Shown here piece after piece: positions 1 to 6,900 of a stretch of 9,152 bases of DNA. The DNA comes from Bacillota bacterium (GTDB lineage: Bacteria > Bacillota > Negativicutes > Veillonellales > Negativicoccaceae). How positions within the stretch are numbered: the first letter of the stretch is position 1; each line of letters starts with the position of its first letter. The position numbers and the translations under genes are program-made. The notes beneath the pieces are model-generated. The model was not told the DNA's origin and searched no databases. It saw only the letters and a list, made by a program, of their open reading frames with translations. The stretch spans positions 1-9,152 of the forward strand of contig JAEZZT010000005.1 of assembly GCA_023418435.1 (NCBI GenBank), given 5' to 3'.

Positions 1-1
1 A

Positions 2-283
2 AGCTCGGACTTGATGGCAAATCTAGGAGTCACATGGAGATTTGGCACGAAAGAAGATCGAGACTACTTAGCAAAACGTCCGGAACGTTATGCAGATGGT
101 CCGATTTCGTCGGTGTATGTCTTGCAGGATGAAGTGACTGCGTTAATGGCAGAACGTGAAGCGCAAGAAAAACGTTTGCAAGAACAACAAGCCAAAATCG
201 AATCTCAACAAGAAGAAATGAAATTGCAACGTCAGATGATAGAACAAATGCAAGAAGAATTAAAACGTCTGGCAGGTAGATAA
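2..283 (+). CDS. C-terminal end of a YadA-like trimeric autotransporter adhesin (5' partial)
   Basis: The gene enters from the left edge; a TTG at 11 is in frame but is an internal leucine, not a start, because the frame is open to base 2. The first ~15 visible residues end in GVTWRFG, which resembles the last beta-strand of the YadA membrane-anchor barrel, the part that trimerises in the outer membrane and exports the adhesin. In classical YadA proteins the chain stops at this strand. Here about 78 residues follow: a linker (KEDRDYLAKRPERYADGP), then a Gln/Glu/Lys-rich helix with regular hydrophobic spacing from about VYVLQDEV to the end, a probable trimeric coiled coil. Since the final strand of such barrels ends on the periplasmic side, the extension should lie in the periplasm. 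The anchor assignment rests on one strand only, so the family call is good but not certain. Confidence 0.72.
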   Translation, partial: SSDLMANLGVTWRFGTKEDRDYLAKRPERYADGPISSVYVLQDEVTALMAEREAQEKRLQEQQAKIESQQEEMKLQRQMIEQMQEELKRLAGR

Positions 284-327
284 TTTCTGATTGCTATGCA
301 GATAAATTGAGATTCTTCATGATTGAG

Positions 328-361
328 TTTCACAGTGAGACTTTTGGCGCTCACTGTGAAA
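328..361 (+). terminator. 12-bp perfect hairpin downstream of the adhesin
   Basis: Arms 328-339 and 350-361 are exact reverse complements around a 10-nt loop (340-349). It lies 45 bases after the adhesin stop codon. Only a short, interrupted T-run (TTTT at 370-373) follows, so it is either a weak intrinsic terminator or a 3'-end-protecting stem, with 383-422 acting as the main terminator. Confidence 0.6.
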
Positions 362-382
362 TCAGTCGATTTTCTGATCAAC

Positions 383-422
383 AAATACAAAAAGCATCTC
401 TATAGAGATGCTTTTTGTATTT
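383..422. terminator. Strong bidirectional-type terminator hairpin
   Basis: Arms 383-400 and 405-422 form an 18-bp perfect inverted repeat around the tetranucleotide TATA. The core is AAAAAGCATCTC...GAGATGCTTTTT, so either strand gives a stem followed by a T-rich tract, the usual form of a bidirectional intrinsic terminator. It would end adhesin transcripts and insulate the racemase promoter downstream. Confidence 0.8.
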
Positions 423-508
423 CATAGAATGAAATATCTGATTAGTTCTTTGTGAATGCGTTATTGGTGTTCTATGGCTATGAGGCATAATAGAGCTACC
501 GATAAGTG

Positions 509-517
509 TGATATACT
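509..517 (+). promoter_or_regulatory. Extended -10 promoter for the racemase unit
   Basis: TGATATACT is a full TG-N-TATACT extended -10 element ending 24 bases before the ATG at 542. No convincing TTGACA-like -35 sits 16-18 bases upstream, which is common for extended -10 promoters. The ribosome binding site AGGAGGG (528-534) follows, 7 bases before the ATG. Confidence 0.5.
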
Positions 518-541
518 AAAAAATATGAGGAGGGAAGCACT

Positions 542-1243
542 ATGAAACCAAACGGCAAAAAACTAGGCGTATTAGGCGGAATGGGGCCGGCCGCAGCCGC
601 AGAATTTTTGAGGCTGTTGGCGGTTCATGCACCCGCTCATTGTGATCAAGAACATCCCGTCGTCTATTTATTGGGAGATGCAAGTTTACCGGATCGCTCT
701 ACTGCCATGTTGGGATTGGGAGAGAGTCCGGCCGCTCAGATGAAAGACGATTTTTTTCGCTTGGCAGAGTGGGGGGCGGATCTTCTATGTGCACCATGTA
801 ATTCGGCCCATTATTTCATTGATAGTTTTAGGGAAGAATTGCCATGTCCCTTGATTCATATTATTGAAGAAACTCTAAAAGATGCCGCCGCCATATCTCC
901 GCAAGGAGCCTGGCTGATAGGAACGGACGGTACCATTCGTTCCGGATTGTATCAACGGCGAGCAAAACAAATGGGATATAATTTGCTGGAGCCTTTGCCG
1001 GAAGTGCAAAAGGACACGATGAAAGTCATTGCTTATATTAAAGCCGGCGATTTTATAAAGGCAAGCGATATGATGAAAAATGTCGTGCAGTCGTTGCGCT
1101 TGGCAGAAGAATTACCGATTGTATTGGCCTGTACAGAATTACCGCTGGCTTATGCGGCGGCCGATTTACCGAAAGAAGAAGGAATCAGTTCATTGGAAGC
1201 ATTGGCCAAAGCCTGTGTACGAGAATTGTACTCGATGAGCTGA
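542..1243 (+). CDS. Aspartate/glutamate racemase family protein
   Basis: This 233-residue protein has the length and motifs of the cofactor-independent Asp/Glu racemase family, two-lobed cytosolic enzymes that invert the alpha-carbon with two catalytic cysteines, one as base and one as acid. Visible motifs are the N-terminal GVLGGMGPAAA (residues 9-19), the first cysteine motif PCNSAH (C86) and the second ACTELPL (C197). Both catalytic positions are intact, so the enzyme should be active. The GGMGP and CTELPL forms fit the aspartate racemase/YgeA-RacX branch better than MurI glutamate racemase, but the substrate is inferred. The ATG at 542 has an excellent Shine-Dalgarno (AGGAGGG, 528-534). 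An M20D amidohydrolase begins 88 bases downstream with no terminator between, so the two are probably cotranscribed. Confidence 0.9.
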   Translation: MKPNGKKLGVLGGMGPAAAAEFLRLLAVHAPAHCDQEHPVVYLLGDASLPDRSTAMLGLGESPAAQMKDDFFRLAEWGADLLCAPCNSAHYFIDSFREELPCPLIHIIEETLKDAAAISPQGAWLIGTDGTIRSGLYQRRAKQMGYNLLEPLPEVQKDTMKVIAYIKAGDFIKASDMMKNVVQSLRLAEELPIVLACTELPLAYAAADLPKEEGISSLEALAKACVRELYSMS

Positions 1244-1331
1244 ACAGTATCTTCAGCATAGAGGATTTTTCGCTGCGTTTTAAACGTTTGGCGAAATTCA
1301 TGGCGGTGTAAGAAAGGAATGAGAATGACAC

Positions 1332-2516
1332 ATGAATTGGCAAGAAATTAAGCAATGGGAGCCTCAAATTATTGATTGGCGGCGGCATATACATCGGTAT
1401 CCGGAATTGTCTTTTGGCGAATATGAAACGACCGCATACTTGATACGTGAATTGGAAAAAATCGGCGGTTGGCGATTACAACGTTTGGCAGATACCGGTG
1501 TGGTAGCAGAGTTGGAGGGCGGCCGACCGGGGCGGAAAATTGCCTTGCGGGCGGATATTGATGCTTTGCCGATAGAAGAGGCGACGGGATTGGAATTTTC
1601 GTCGGTGAACAAGGGCGTGATGCACGCTTGCGGGCATGATTCTCATGCGGCCATGTTATTGGGCGCGGCTGCATGGCTGGCGGCACAGAAAGATTCTCTG
1701 GCAGGGAGCTATCGTCTGATTTTCCAAGCCGGCGAAGAAGTAATGCCGGGCGGTGCACGAGCATTAATGGATGCAGGTGTATTGGAAGGCGTGGATGCGA
1801 TTGTAGGACAACACATCATGCCGAATTTGCAGTCGGGAGAAATCGGTGTTTGTTCGACGGATGTCATGGCGGCGGTGGCGGATTTTCACTTGGTGGTACG
1901 CGGGAGAGGCGGTCATGCCGCACAACCGCATACCTGCTGTGATCCGATTCCTATTGCAGCAGAGATCGTTGGCGCGATACAACGCCTGGTCTCGCGTGAG
2001 ACCAACGCTTTGATTCCGCTGGTCGTATCCAACACGATTTTTCAAGCCGGCAATGAAGCGACGAATGTTATCCCCGAAACCGTTCGTCTGGGCGGAACGG
2101 TGCGAACATTCGATCATGCTTTGTATCAAGAAGTACCACGTCGCATTGTCGCTCTGGCGGAACAAATTGCGGCAGCTTATGGAGCCACAGTGGAACATCG
2201 CATCGAATATGGACCGGTGCCAACCGTGAATCATCCGCAGATTTCAGCTCTGGTCAAAAAAGTGGTTGTCGAAGCTTTCGGACAGGAATCTTTGATCGAA
2301 TCGACGCAGTTGATGGTGGGAGAAGATTTTGGTGCTTACTTGACGGCAGTGCCGGGAGCATTTTTCTTCATCGGTGTCAGCAAGCCGAAAGAAACGGTAT
2401 ATCCCTTGCATCATCCGAAACTGAATATTGATGAAAACGCGTTACGTTATGGAACGGAAATTTTACTGCGGTCGGCGGTACGTTTAGCGGATCCTGCTAC
2501 CGATATCGGTCAATAA
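1332..2516 (+). CDS. M20D family metallo-amidohydrolase (N-acyl-amino acid / hippurate hydrolase type)
   Basis: This 394-residue protein matches the usual length of M20D amidohydrolases, cytosolic dimetal enzymes that cleave N-acyl or peptide-like amide bonds on amino acids. In order: WRRHIHRYPELSFGE (16-30), the metal-binding stretch LRADIDALP (D75) and MHACGHDSHAAML (C100, H102), the catalytic EE pair in FQAGEEVMPGG (E135, E136), the GQHIMP histidine (H161), the dimerisation domain from about 178 to 290 with GRGGHAAQPH, then MVGEDFG and PLHHP near the C terminus (H360). All expected metal ligands are present. Close relatives act on N-acetyl amino acids, hippurate, IAA conjugates or N-acetyl-diaminopimelate; the substrate cannot be decided here. 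The ATG at 1332 is the family-typical start. The best Shine-Dalgarno (AAAGGA, 1313-1318) lies 13 bases upstream, rather far; a GAGA at 1321-1324 may help. It probably forms an operon with the racemase. Confidence 0.9.
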   Translation: MNWQEIKQWEPQIIDWRRHIHRYPELSFGEYETTAYLIRELEKIGGWRLQRLADTGVVAELEGGRPGRKIALRADIDALPIEEATGLEFSSVNKGVMHACGHDSHAAMLLGAAAWLAAQKDSLAGSYRLIFQAGEEVMPGGARALMDAGVLEGVDAIVGQHIMPNLQSGEIGVCSTDVMAAVADFHLVVRGRGGHAAQPHTCCDPIPIAAEIVGAIQRLVSRETNALIPLVVSNTIFQAGNEATNVIPETVRLGGTVRTFDHALYQEVPRRIVALAEQIAAAYGATVEHRIEYGPVPTVNHPQISALVKKVVVEAFGQESLIESTQLMVGEDFGAYLTAVPGAFFFIGVSKPKETVYPLHHPKLNIDENALRYGTEILLRSAVRLADPATDIGQ

Positions 2517-2550
2517 ATAAAAATGCTTCTCGAGCGAGAAGCATTTTTAT
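2517..2550. terminator. Bidirectional terminator shared by convergent genes
   Basis: A nearly continuous palindrome begins at the base after the amidohydrolase stop codon. Arms 2517-2530 and 2537-2550 pair perfectly around a 6-nt loop, with A-rich and T-rich outer flanks (AAAAATGCTTCT...AGAAGCATTTTT). It is 24 bases from the stop codon of the convergent membrane-protein gene, so it can end transcripts from both sides. Confidence 0.85.
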
Positions 2551-2574
2551 ATTCGTGGTATATTCCAATAAAAG

Positions 2575-2871
2575 TCATGGAGCTTGCAAATCCCAAGCAT
2601 TTTCACGAATTCTCCAATCGTGATCGGCTTGCGTTTCCTGTAAATCATAAATGTTTAAGTCAATATTTCGTAAATGTTCAGTATGCGCATTTGCGATAAA
2701 TTCCAAATTGACTAAACGCTGATTTTGTTGTGCACGAAGCGTTTGCAACTGCTCTTCTAAATCAGCTAGATGTGTATATTGCAAGTATAATAAGACGGCA
2801 AAGATGGATGTCAACAGTATCATTAAAATTAACCATACGTATGGAGAAATACTTGAGATTTTATTATGCAT
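2575..2871 (-). CDS. Small single-pass membrane protein with hydrophilic helical tail, coupled to the LysR gene
   Basis: I do not recognise this 98-residue protein as a named family. Residues 1-9 are a short polar N terminus, about 10-30 form one strong transmembrane segment (VWLILMILLTSIFAVLLYL), and about 33-98 are hydrophilic, rich in Gln, Glu, Asn and Asp, with leucines at roughly heptad spacing (LEEQLQTLRAQQ), suggesting a coiled coil. No acidic residue precedes the segment and DLEE follows it, favouring N-in topology with the tail outside the cytoplasm. The frame is open further upstream inside the LysR gene, but ATG 2871 is chosen because GAGG (2880-2877) lies 5 bases before it and the hydrophobic segment then falls near the N terminus. 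It overlaps the LysR stop codon by 8 nt, so translation is probably coupled. The architecture resembles DivIC/FtsL-like or other small bitopic scaffolds, but no function should be assigned. Confidence 0.7.
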   Translation of the reverse strand: MHNKISSISPYVWLILMILLTSIFAVLLYLQYTHLADLEEQLQTLRAQQNQRLVNLEFIANAHTEHLRNIDLNIYDLQETQADHDWRIRENAWDLQAP

Positions 2872-3793
2872 TATGACCTCGGGATGGCGCGGGATTTTGG
2901 GTACGGAGTTGATTTTCCGCAAAATCCAGCCACAGTTTGGCGGCATGTGACAGATAATGTCCTTTGCGCCAAATAACATACAGTTTATGCACGATGGGAG
3001 TTCCAGTCAATGGGCGGACTGCCACTTGAGGTACTAAGGGACTATTGCTGTCAGATGGTGGACAAAGTCGACTCGGCAACAAGGCAATGCCCAATTCCGC
3101 ATTCACTGTCTGAACCATCAAATCACGCTGTGCCGTTTCAAAGACTACCTTAGGATAAAAACCGGCCTGCTTGCATTGGTAGATGATTTCATCATGGAGA
3201 TTGAAATCATCTCGATACAGCACAAAGTTTTCATTTCGCAAATCGGCGAGAGCCAATGTTTTTTGCGCAACCAAGGGGTGATGCTTGGGCAAAAGCACGC
3301 AAACAGGGTCCTCCAAAAGGAAAAATGAGCCATAATTCCCCTTCGGTTCGGTGCAAATGATACCGAGATCGGTGAGACCTTCTTGAACGGCAATCTCCAC
3401 TTTTTTGGAGCCGTATTCGTAGAGTTCCAAATCGATTTGCGGATACAATTTCTTGAAAGCACCCAGCAATCTGGCAAAGACGGGAGAGTCCGTAATCGGC
3501 GGAAGGCCGATATGGATCGAGCCCTGCTCCAATTTGAACTCATTTTCGAAATCCGTCTTGATATGCTCAAAGACATAGACGCTGCGTTTGGCATGATTGA
3601 GAAAGATAGTTCCGGCATCCGTCAGTTCGACGGACTTGGCATTGCGTAAAAAAAGCTGGACTCCGAGTTCCTCTTCCAGCGCTTTGATCGTACGACTGAT
3701 TGCAGATTGGGAAATATGCAAATGCCGCGCGGCCTTGCTGAAACTTTTCCGATATGCTACTTCAGTAAAATATTTCAAGTGATGAAAGTCCAT
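2864..3793 (-). CDS. LysR family transcriptional regulator
   Basis: This 309-residue protein has the standard LysR-type length and layout. An N-terminal winged helix-turn-helix occupies residues 1-60, with the recognition region SFSKAARHLHISQSAISRTIKALEEELG (17-44) and the wing/linker start LFLRNAKSVELTDAG. The periplasmic-binding-protein-like effector domain runs from about GSIHIGLPP (91) to 290. Members bind DNA as tetramers and usually respond to a small molecule. ATG 3793 has a GAGG Shine-Dalgarno at 3801-3798. The gene is divergent from the pyruvate:ferredoxin oxidoreductase gene, the classic arrangement for a LysR regulator and its target, so PFOR control is the first hypothesis. Its ligand is unknown. 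The stop codon lies within the start of the small membrane-protein gene. Family assignment is secure; target assignment is inference. Confidence 0.93.
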   Translation of the reverse strand: MDFHHLKYFTEVAYRKSFSKAARHLHISQSAISRTIKALEEELGVQLFLRNAKSVELTDAGTIFLNHAKRSVYVFEHIKTDFENEFKLEQGSIHIGLPPITDSPVFARLLGAFKKLYPQIDLELYEYGSKKVEIAVQEGLTDLGIICTEPKGNYGSFFLLEDPVCVLLPKHHPLVAQKTLALADLRNENFVLYRDDFNLHDEIIYQCKQAGFYPKVVFETAQRDLMVQTVNAELGIALLPSRLCPPSDSNSPLVPQVAVRPLTGTPIVHKLYVIWRKGHYLSHAAKLWLDFAENQLRTQNPAPSRGHNA

Positions 3794-3807
3794 AATGCCT
3801 CATTTCA

Positions 3808-3823
3808 TTGCCAGTATCGGCAA
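3808..3823. repeat. Inverted repeat TTGCC-N6-GGCAA
   Basis: Exact 5-bp arms 3808-3812 and 3819-3823 around AGTATC. It lies in the presumed leader of the LysR gene, between its -10 candidate and its Shine-Dalgarno, a place where a bound protein would repress. A GGCAA half-site recurs at 3913-3917 near the PFOR leader. Confidence 0.4.
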
Positions 3824-3840
3824 ATTCCTTTATAATAAAG

Positions 3841-3862
3841 TAAAACCGAGAAAATGGTTTTA
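3841..3862. repeat. Inverted repeat TAAAACC-N8-GGTTTTA
   Basis: Exact 7-bp arms 3841-3847 and 3856-3862 with an 8-nt spacer, located just upstream of the LysR -10 candidate. It has no T-run and lies between divergent starts, so it is more likely a protein-binding dyad than a terminator. Confidence 0.45.
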
Positions 3863-3872
3863 TGAGTTTTAG

Positions 3873-3892
3873 TCATAAGTCAATTATTATGA
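3873..3892. repeat. Inverted repeat TCATAA-N8-TTATGA
   Basis: Exact 6-bp arms 3873-3878 and 3887-3892, with the same 8-nt spacer as the 3841-3862 dyad and its centre 31 bp away, about three helical turns. The right arm overlaps the TATGAT -10 candidate for PFOR, so occupancy could affect that promoter. Confidence 0.42.
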
Positions 3893-3965
3893 TACTATTT
3901 TTTCTCTTTATTGGCAAGGCGAACGGACTTTTGCACTCAGAACAGAATTGGAAAGGGTGGATTTT

Positions 3966-6900
3966 ATGAAGTGGAAAACAATGGACGGTAACACAGCCGC
4001 GGCCTATGTGTCCTATGCATTTACGGAAGTGGCGGCCATTTATCCGATCACACCTTCGTCCCCCATGGCGGAGTTGGTGGATGAATGGGCGGCCAATGGA
4101 CAGTTGAATATGTTCGGGCGACCGGTAAAAGTAGTGGAAATGCAATCGGAAGGCGGCGCCGCCGGCATGTTCCACGGATCTTTGCAGGCGGGAGCTTTGA
4201 CAACGACATATACCGCATCGCAAGGTCTTTTGCTCATGCTGCCCAATATGTATAAAGTCGCCGGCGAGTTGCTGCCCGGTGTGTTTCATGTAGCGGCACG
4301 CTCCTTGGCATCGCATGCACTGTCGATTTTCGGCGATCATCAGGACGTCATGGCGGCGAGAGCGACCGGTTGTGCAATCTTGGCGGAAGAAGGCGTTCAA
4401 GAGGTGGCCGATCTGTCTGCAGTAGCTCATTTGGCGGCGATCAAAGGACGCGTTCCTTTTATTAATTTCTTTGACGGTTTTAGAACGAGCCATGAGATTC
4501 AAAAAATCAAAGTATTGGATTATGGCGATTTGGCGGCCTTGGTAGATCGTGAAGCTTTGGCGGAATTTCGCGCCCGCGCTCTGACCCCGGATCGACCGGT
4601 AGTCATAGGGACGGCTCAAAATCCGGATATTTATTTCCAAAATAGAGAAGCCTCCAATTCATACTATGACCAATTGCCGGATATCGTAGAAGGGTACATG
4701 CAAGAGATCAATCGCCTGACCGGAGCGGATTATCATTTGTTTAATTACTATGGTGCTCCGGATGCGGATCGAGTAGTCATCGGCATGGGTTCGGTGACGG
4801 ACGTGGCTAAAGAAGCCTGTGATATGCTCAATGCTCGCGGTGAAAAGACCGGTGTCTTGACCGTACACTTGTATCGGCCTTTCTCGTTGAAACACTTCCT
4901 GGCAGCATTGCCGACAACGGTTCGTTCGATTGCCGTTTTGGATCGCACCAAGGAAGCCGGTGCATTCGGCGAGCCGTTGTACTTGGATGTGCAGTCCGCA
5001 TTGGCTCAGGCGGGACGTCAAGTCACTGTCGTGGGCGGCCGCTACGGTTTGAGTTCCAAAGATGTGTTGCCGGAAGATTTGTTGGCTACCTTTGCCAATT
5101 TGCAGGCGGACGAGCCGAAACAAAGATTTACACTCGGCATTGTCGATGATATTACGCATTTGTCTTTGGCACGGATTGCGACTACGGCAGAATCCGATGG
5201 CCATATTTCCTGCAAGTTCTGGGGTTTCGGTTCGGACGGCACGGTAGGTGCGAATAAGAGTGCCATCAAAATCATCGGTGACCATACGGATATGTATGCA
5301 CAAGGATATTTTGCCTATGACTCCAAGAAGTCTGGCGGGGTGACGATTTCGCACTTGCGTTTCGGCAACGTTCCCTTGCGCCGGCCATACCTGATTCGGC
5401 ATGCGGATTTTATTGCTTGCCATCGTCAGGCTTATGTTTATGAATACGATTTGTTGCGTGGCTTGAAAGACGGCGGTACATTTCTTTTGAACTGCACATG
5501 GAGCGCTGAAGAATTGGAAGAAAAATTGCCGGCACTCATGAAACGAAAACTCGCCAAGCAACATGCCCAATTTTATATTATCGATGCGGCTAAAATTGCC
5601 ATGGAATTGGGACTTGGCGGACGTATCAACATGATCATGCAATCGGCTTTTTTTGAATTGGCCAAGGTCATTCCGGTCGAAGATGCCATTGCTTATCTCA
5701 AGGTAGCGATAGAAGACAGTTACGGCCGCAAAGGACAGGCTGTTGTCGATCAAAACTGCCAGGCTGTGGAACGCGGCTGTCAGTCCCTGGTCAAAGTGGA
5801 GATTCCGGAACATTGGCGTCATGCGGTCGATACCGATGAACAGCTGGCCAAACGTCCTCGTCCGGAGTTCATTCAGAAAATTTGCGATGTCATGAATCGC
5901 CAGGAAGGCGATGACCTGCCGGTATCTGCTTTTGCAGATCGACCGGACGGAACTTTTCCGGTGGGGACGTCGCAGTATGAAAAACGTGCGACTGCATTGC
6001 ATGTGCCGGAATGGATTCCTGAAAATTGTATTCAATGTAATCAATGTGCTTTCGTATGTCCACATGCGACCATACGTCCGGTACTGGCTACCGATGAGGA
6101 AGTCGAAGCGGCACCGGAAGGGTTTATCGTTCGCGAGGCGATGGGCGCTAAAGGTCTGAAATTCCGGATTGTCATTTCACAGGAAGATTGCTATGGCTGC
6201 GGCAACTGTGCGCATGTATGTCCGGCCAAGCAAAAAGCATTGGTCATGAAGCCGATCGAAGAAGAATTGGCCAAACAACCGCTGTGGGATTATGCAATGC
6301 AATTGCCGAAAAAGCCGAATCCGATGAAAAAAGAAACGGTCAAAGGCAGTCAATTTGAGCAACCGTACTTCGAATTTTCCGGAGCTTGTGCCGGCTGCGG
6401 CGAAACTCCGTATGTGAAGTTGGTGACGCAGCTCTTCGGTGATCGCATGATGATTGCCAATGCGACCGGTTGTTCCTCGATCTACAGTGCGAGTGCACCT
6501 TCGATGCCTTACACCACCAATGCCTGCGGTCAAGGTCCGGCTTGGGCCAATTCACTCTTTGAAGACAATGCCGAATTCGGTTTGGGGATGTTCACCGGAG
6601 TACAGACTTTGCGTGAACGCTTGGCCGCTGAAGTCGAAACGATTTTGGCTGGCACGGATGTCGATGAAGAATTGCGCGGGGCTTTGCAGGAATGGTATGA
6701 ATTGCGTGATCAAAGTGCCGGTACTCGAGATCGGGCGGAGCGTGTCATCGCTTTACTGGATCAGCGAGCTGATTCCGCGATTGCCGAGAAATTGCTCGAA
6801 TATCGCGACTATTTCCTCAAGCGCTCGCAATGGATATTCGGTGGCGACGGTTGGGCGTACGACATCGGTTACGGCGGCTTGGATCACGTTCTGGCGAGCG

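Larger units (their letters stand above)
3794..3965. promoter_or_regulatory. Divergent control region between the LysR and PFOR genes
   Basis: This 172-base AT-rich region carries promoters for both directions. For the minus strand, a TATTAT -10 candidate is at 3837-3832. For the plus strand, TATGAT at 3888-3893 is a -10 candidate. Neither has a good -35, which fits dependence on an activator. Three inverted repeats lie here and are listed separately. The PFOR ribosome binding site (AAAGGGTGG, 3952-3960) closes the region. Promoter positions are read by eye. Confidence 0.45.

Noticed and set aside
1231..1311. Open shifted frame running from the racemase end across the intergenic gap (…EDFSLRFKRLAKFMAV)
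   Set aside because: It reads like a peptide, but there is no start, ribosome binding site or slippery sequence, and the racemase is already full length; a short open frame is expected by chance.
1764..2234. 156-codon minus-strand frame inside the amidohydrolase gene
   Set aside because: Antisense shadow of a gene with complete M20D motifs; residue composition is not protein-like.
2872..2979. Longer version of the small membrane protein starting at 2979
   Set aside because: The extra 36 residues overlap the LysR gene, include no hydrophobic or domain signal, and the ATG at 2871 has a well-placed GAGG.
3873..4640. 255-codon minus-strand frame across the PFOR start
   Set aside because: Antisense shadow of PFOR that would also cover the divergent promoter region; no ribosome binding site or domain seen.
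4659..6065. 468-codon open frame on the minus strand inside the PFOR gene
   Set aside because: It is fully antisense to a well-conserved gene; its product is Arg/His/Cys-rich with no recognisable domain, as expected for the mirror of coding sequence with biased third positions.
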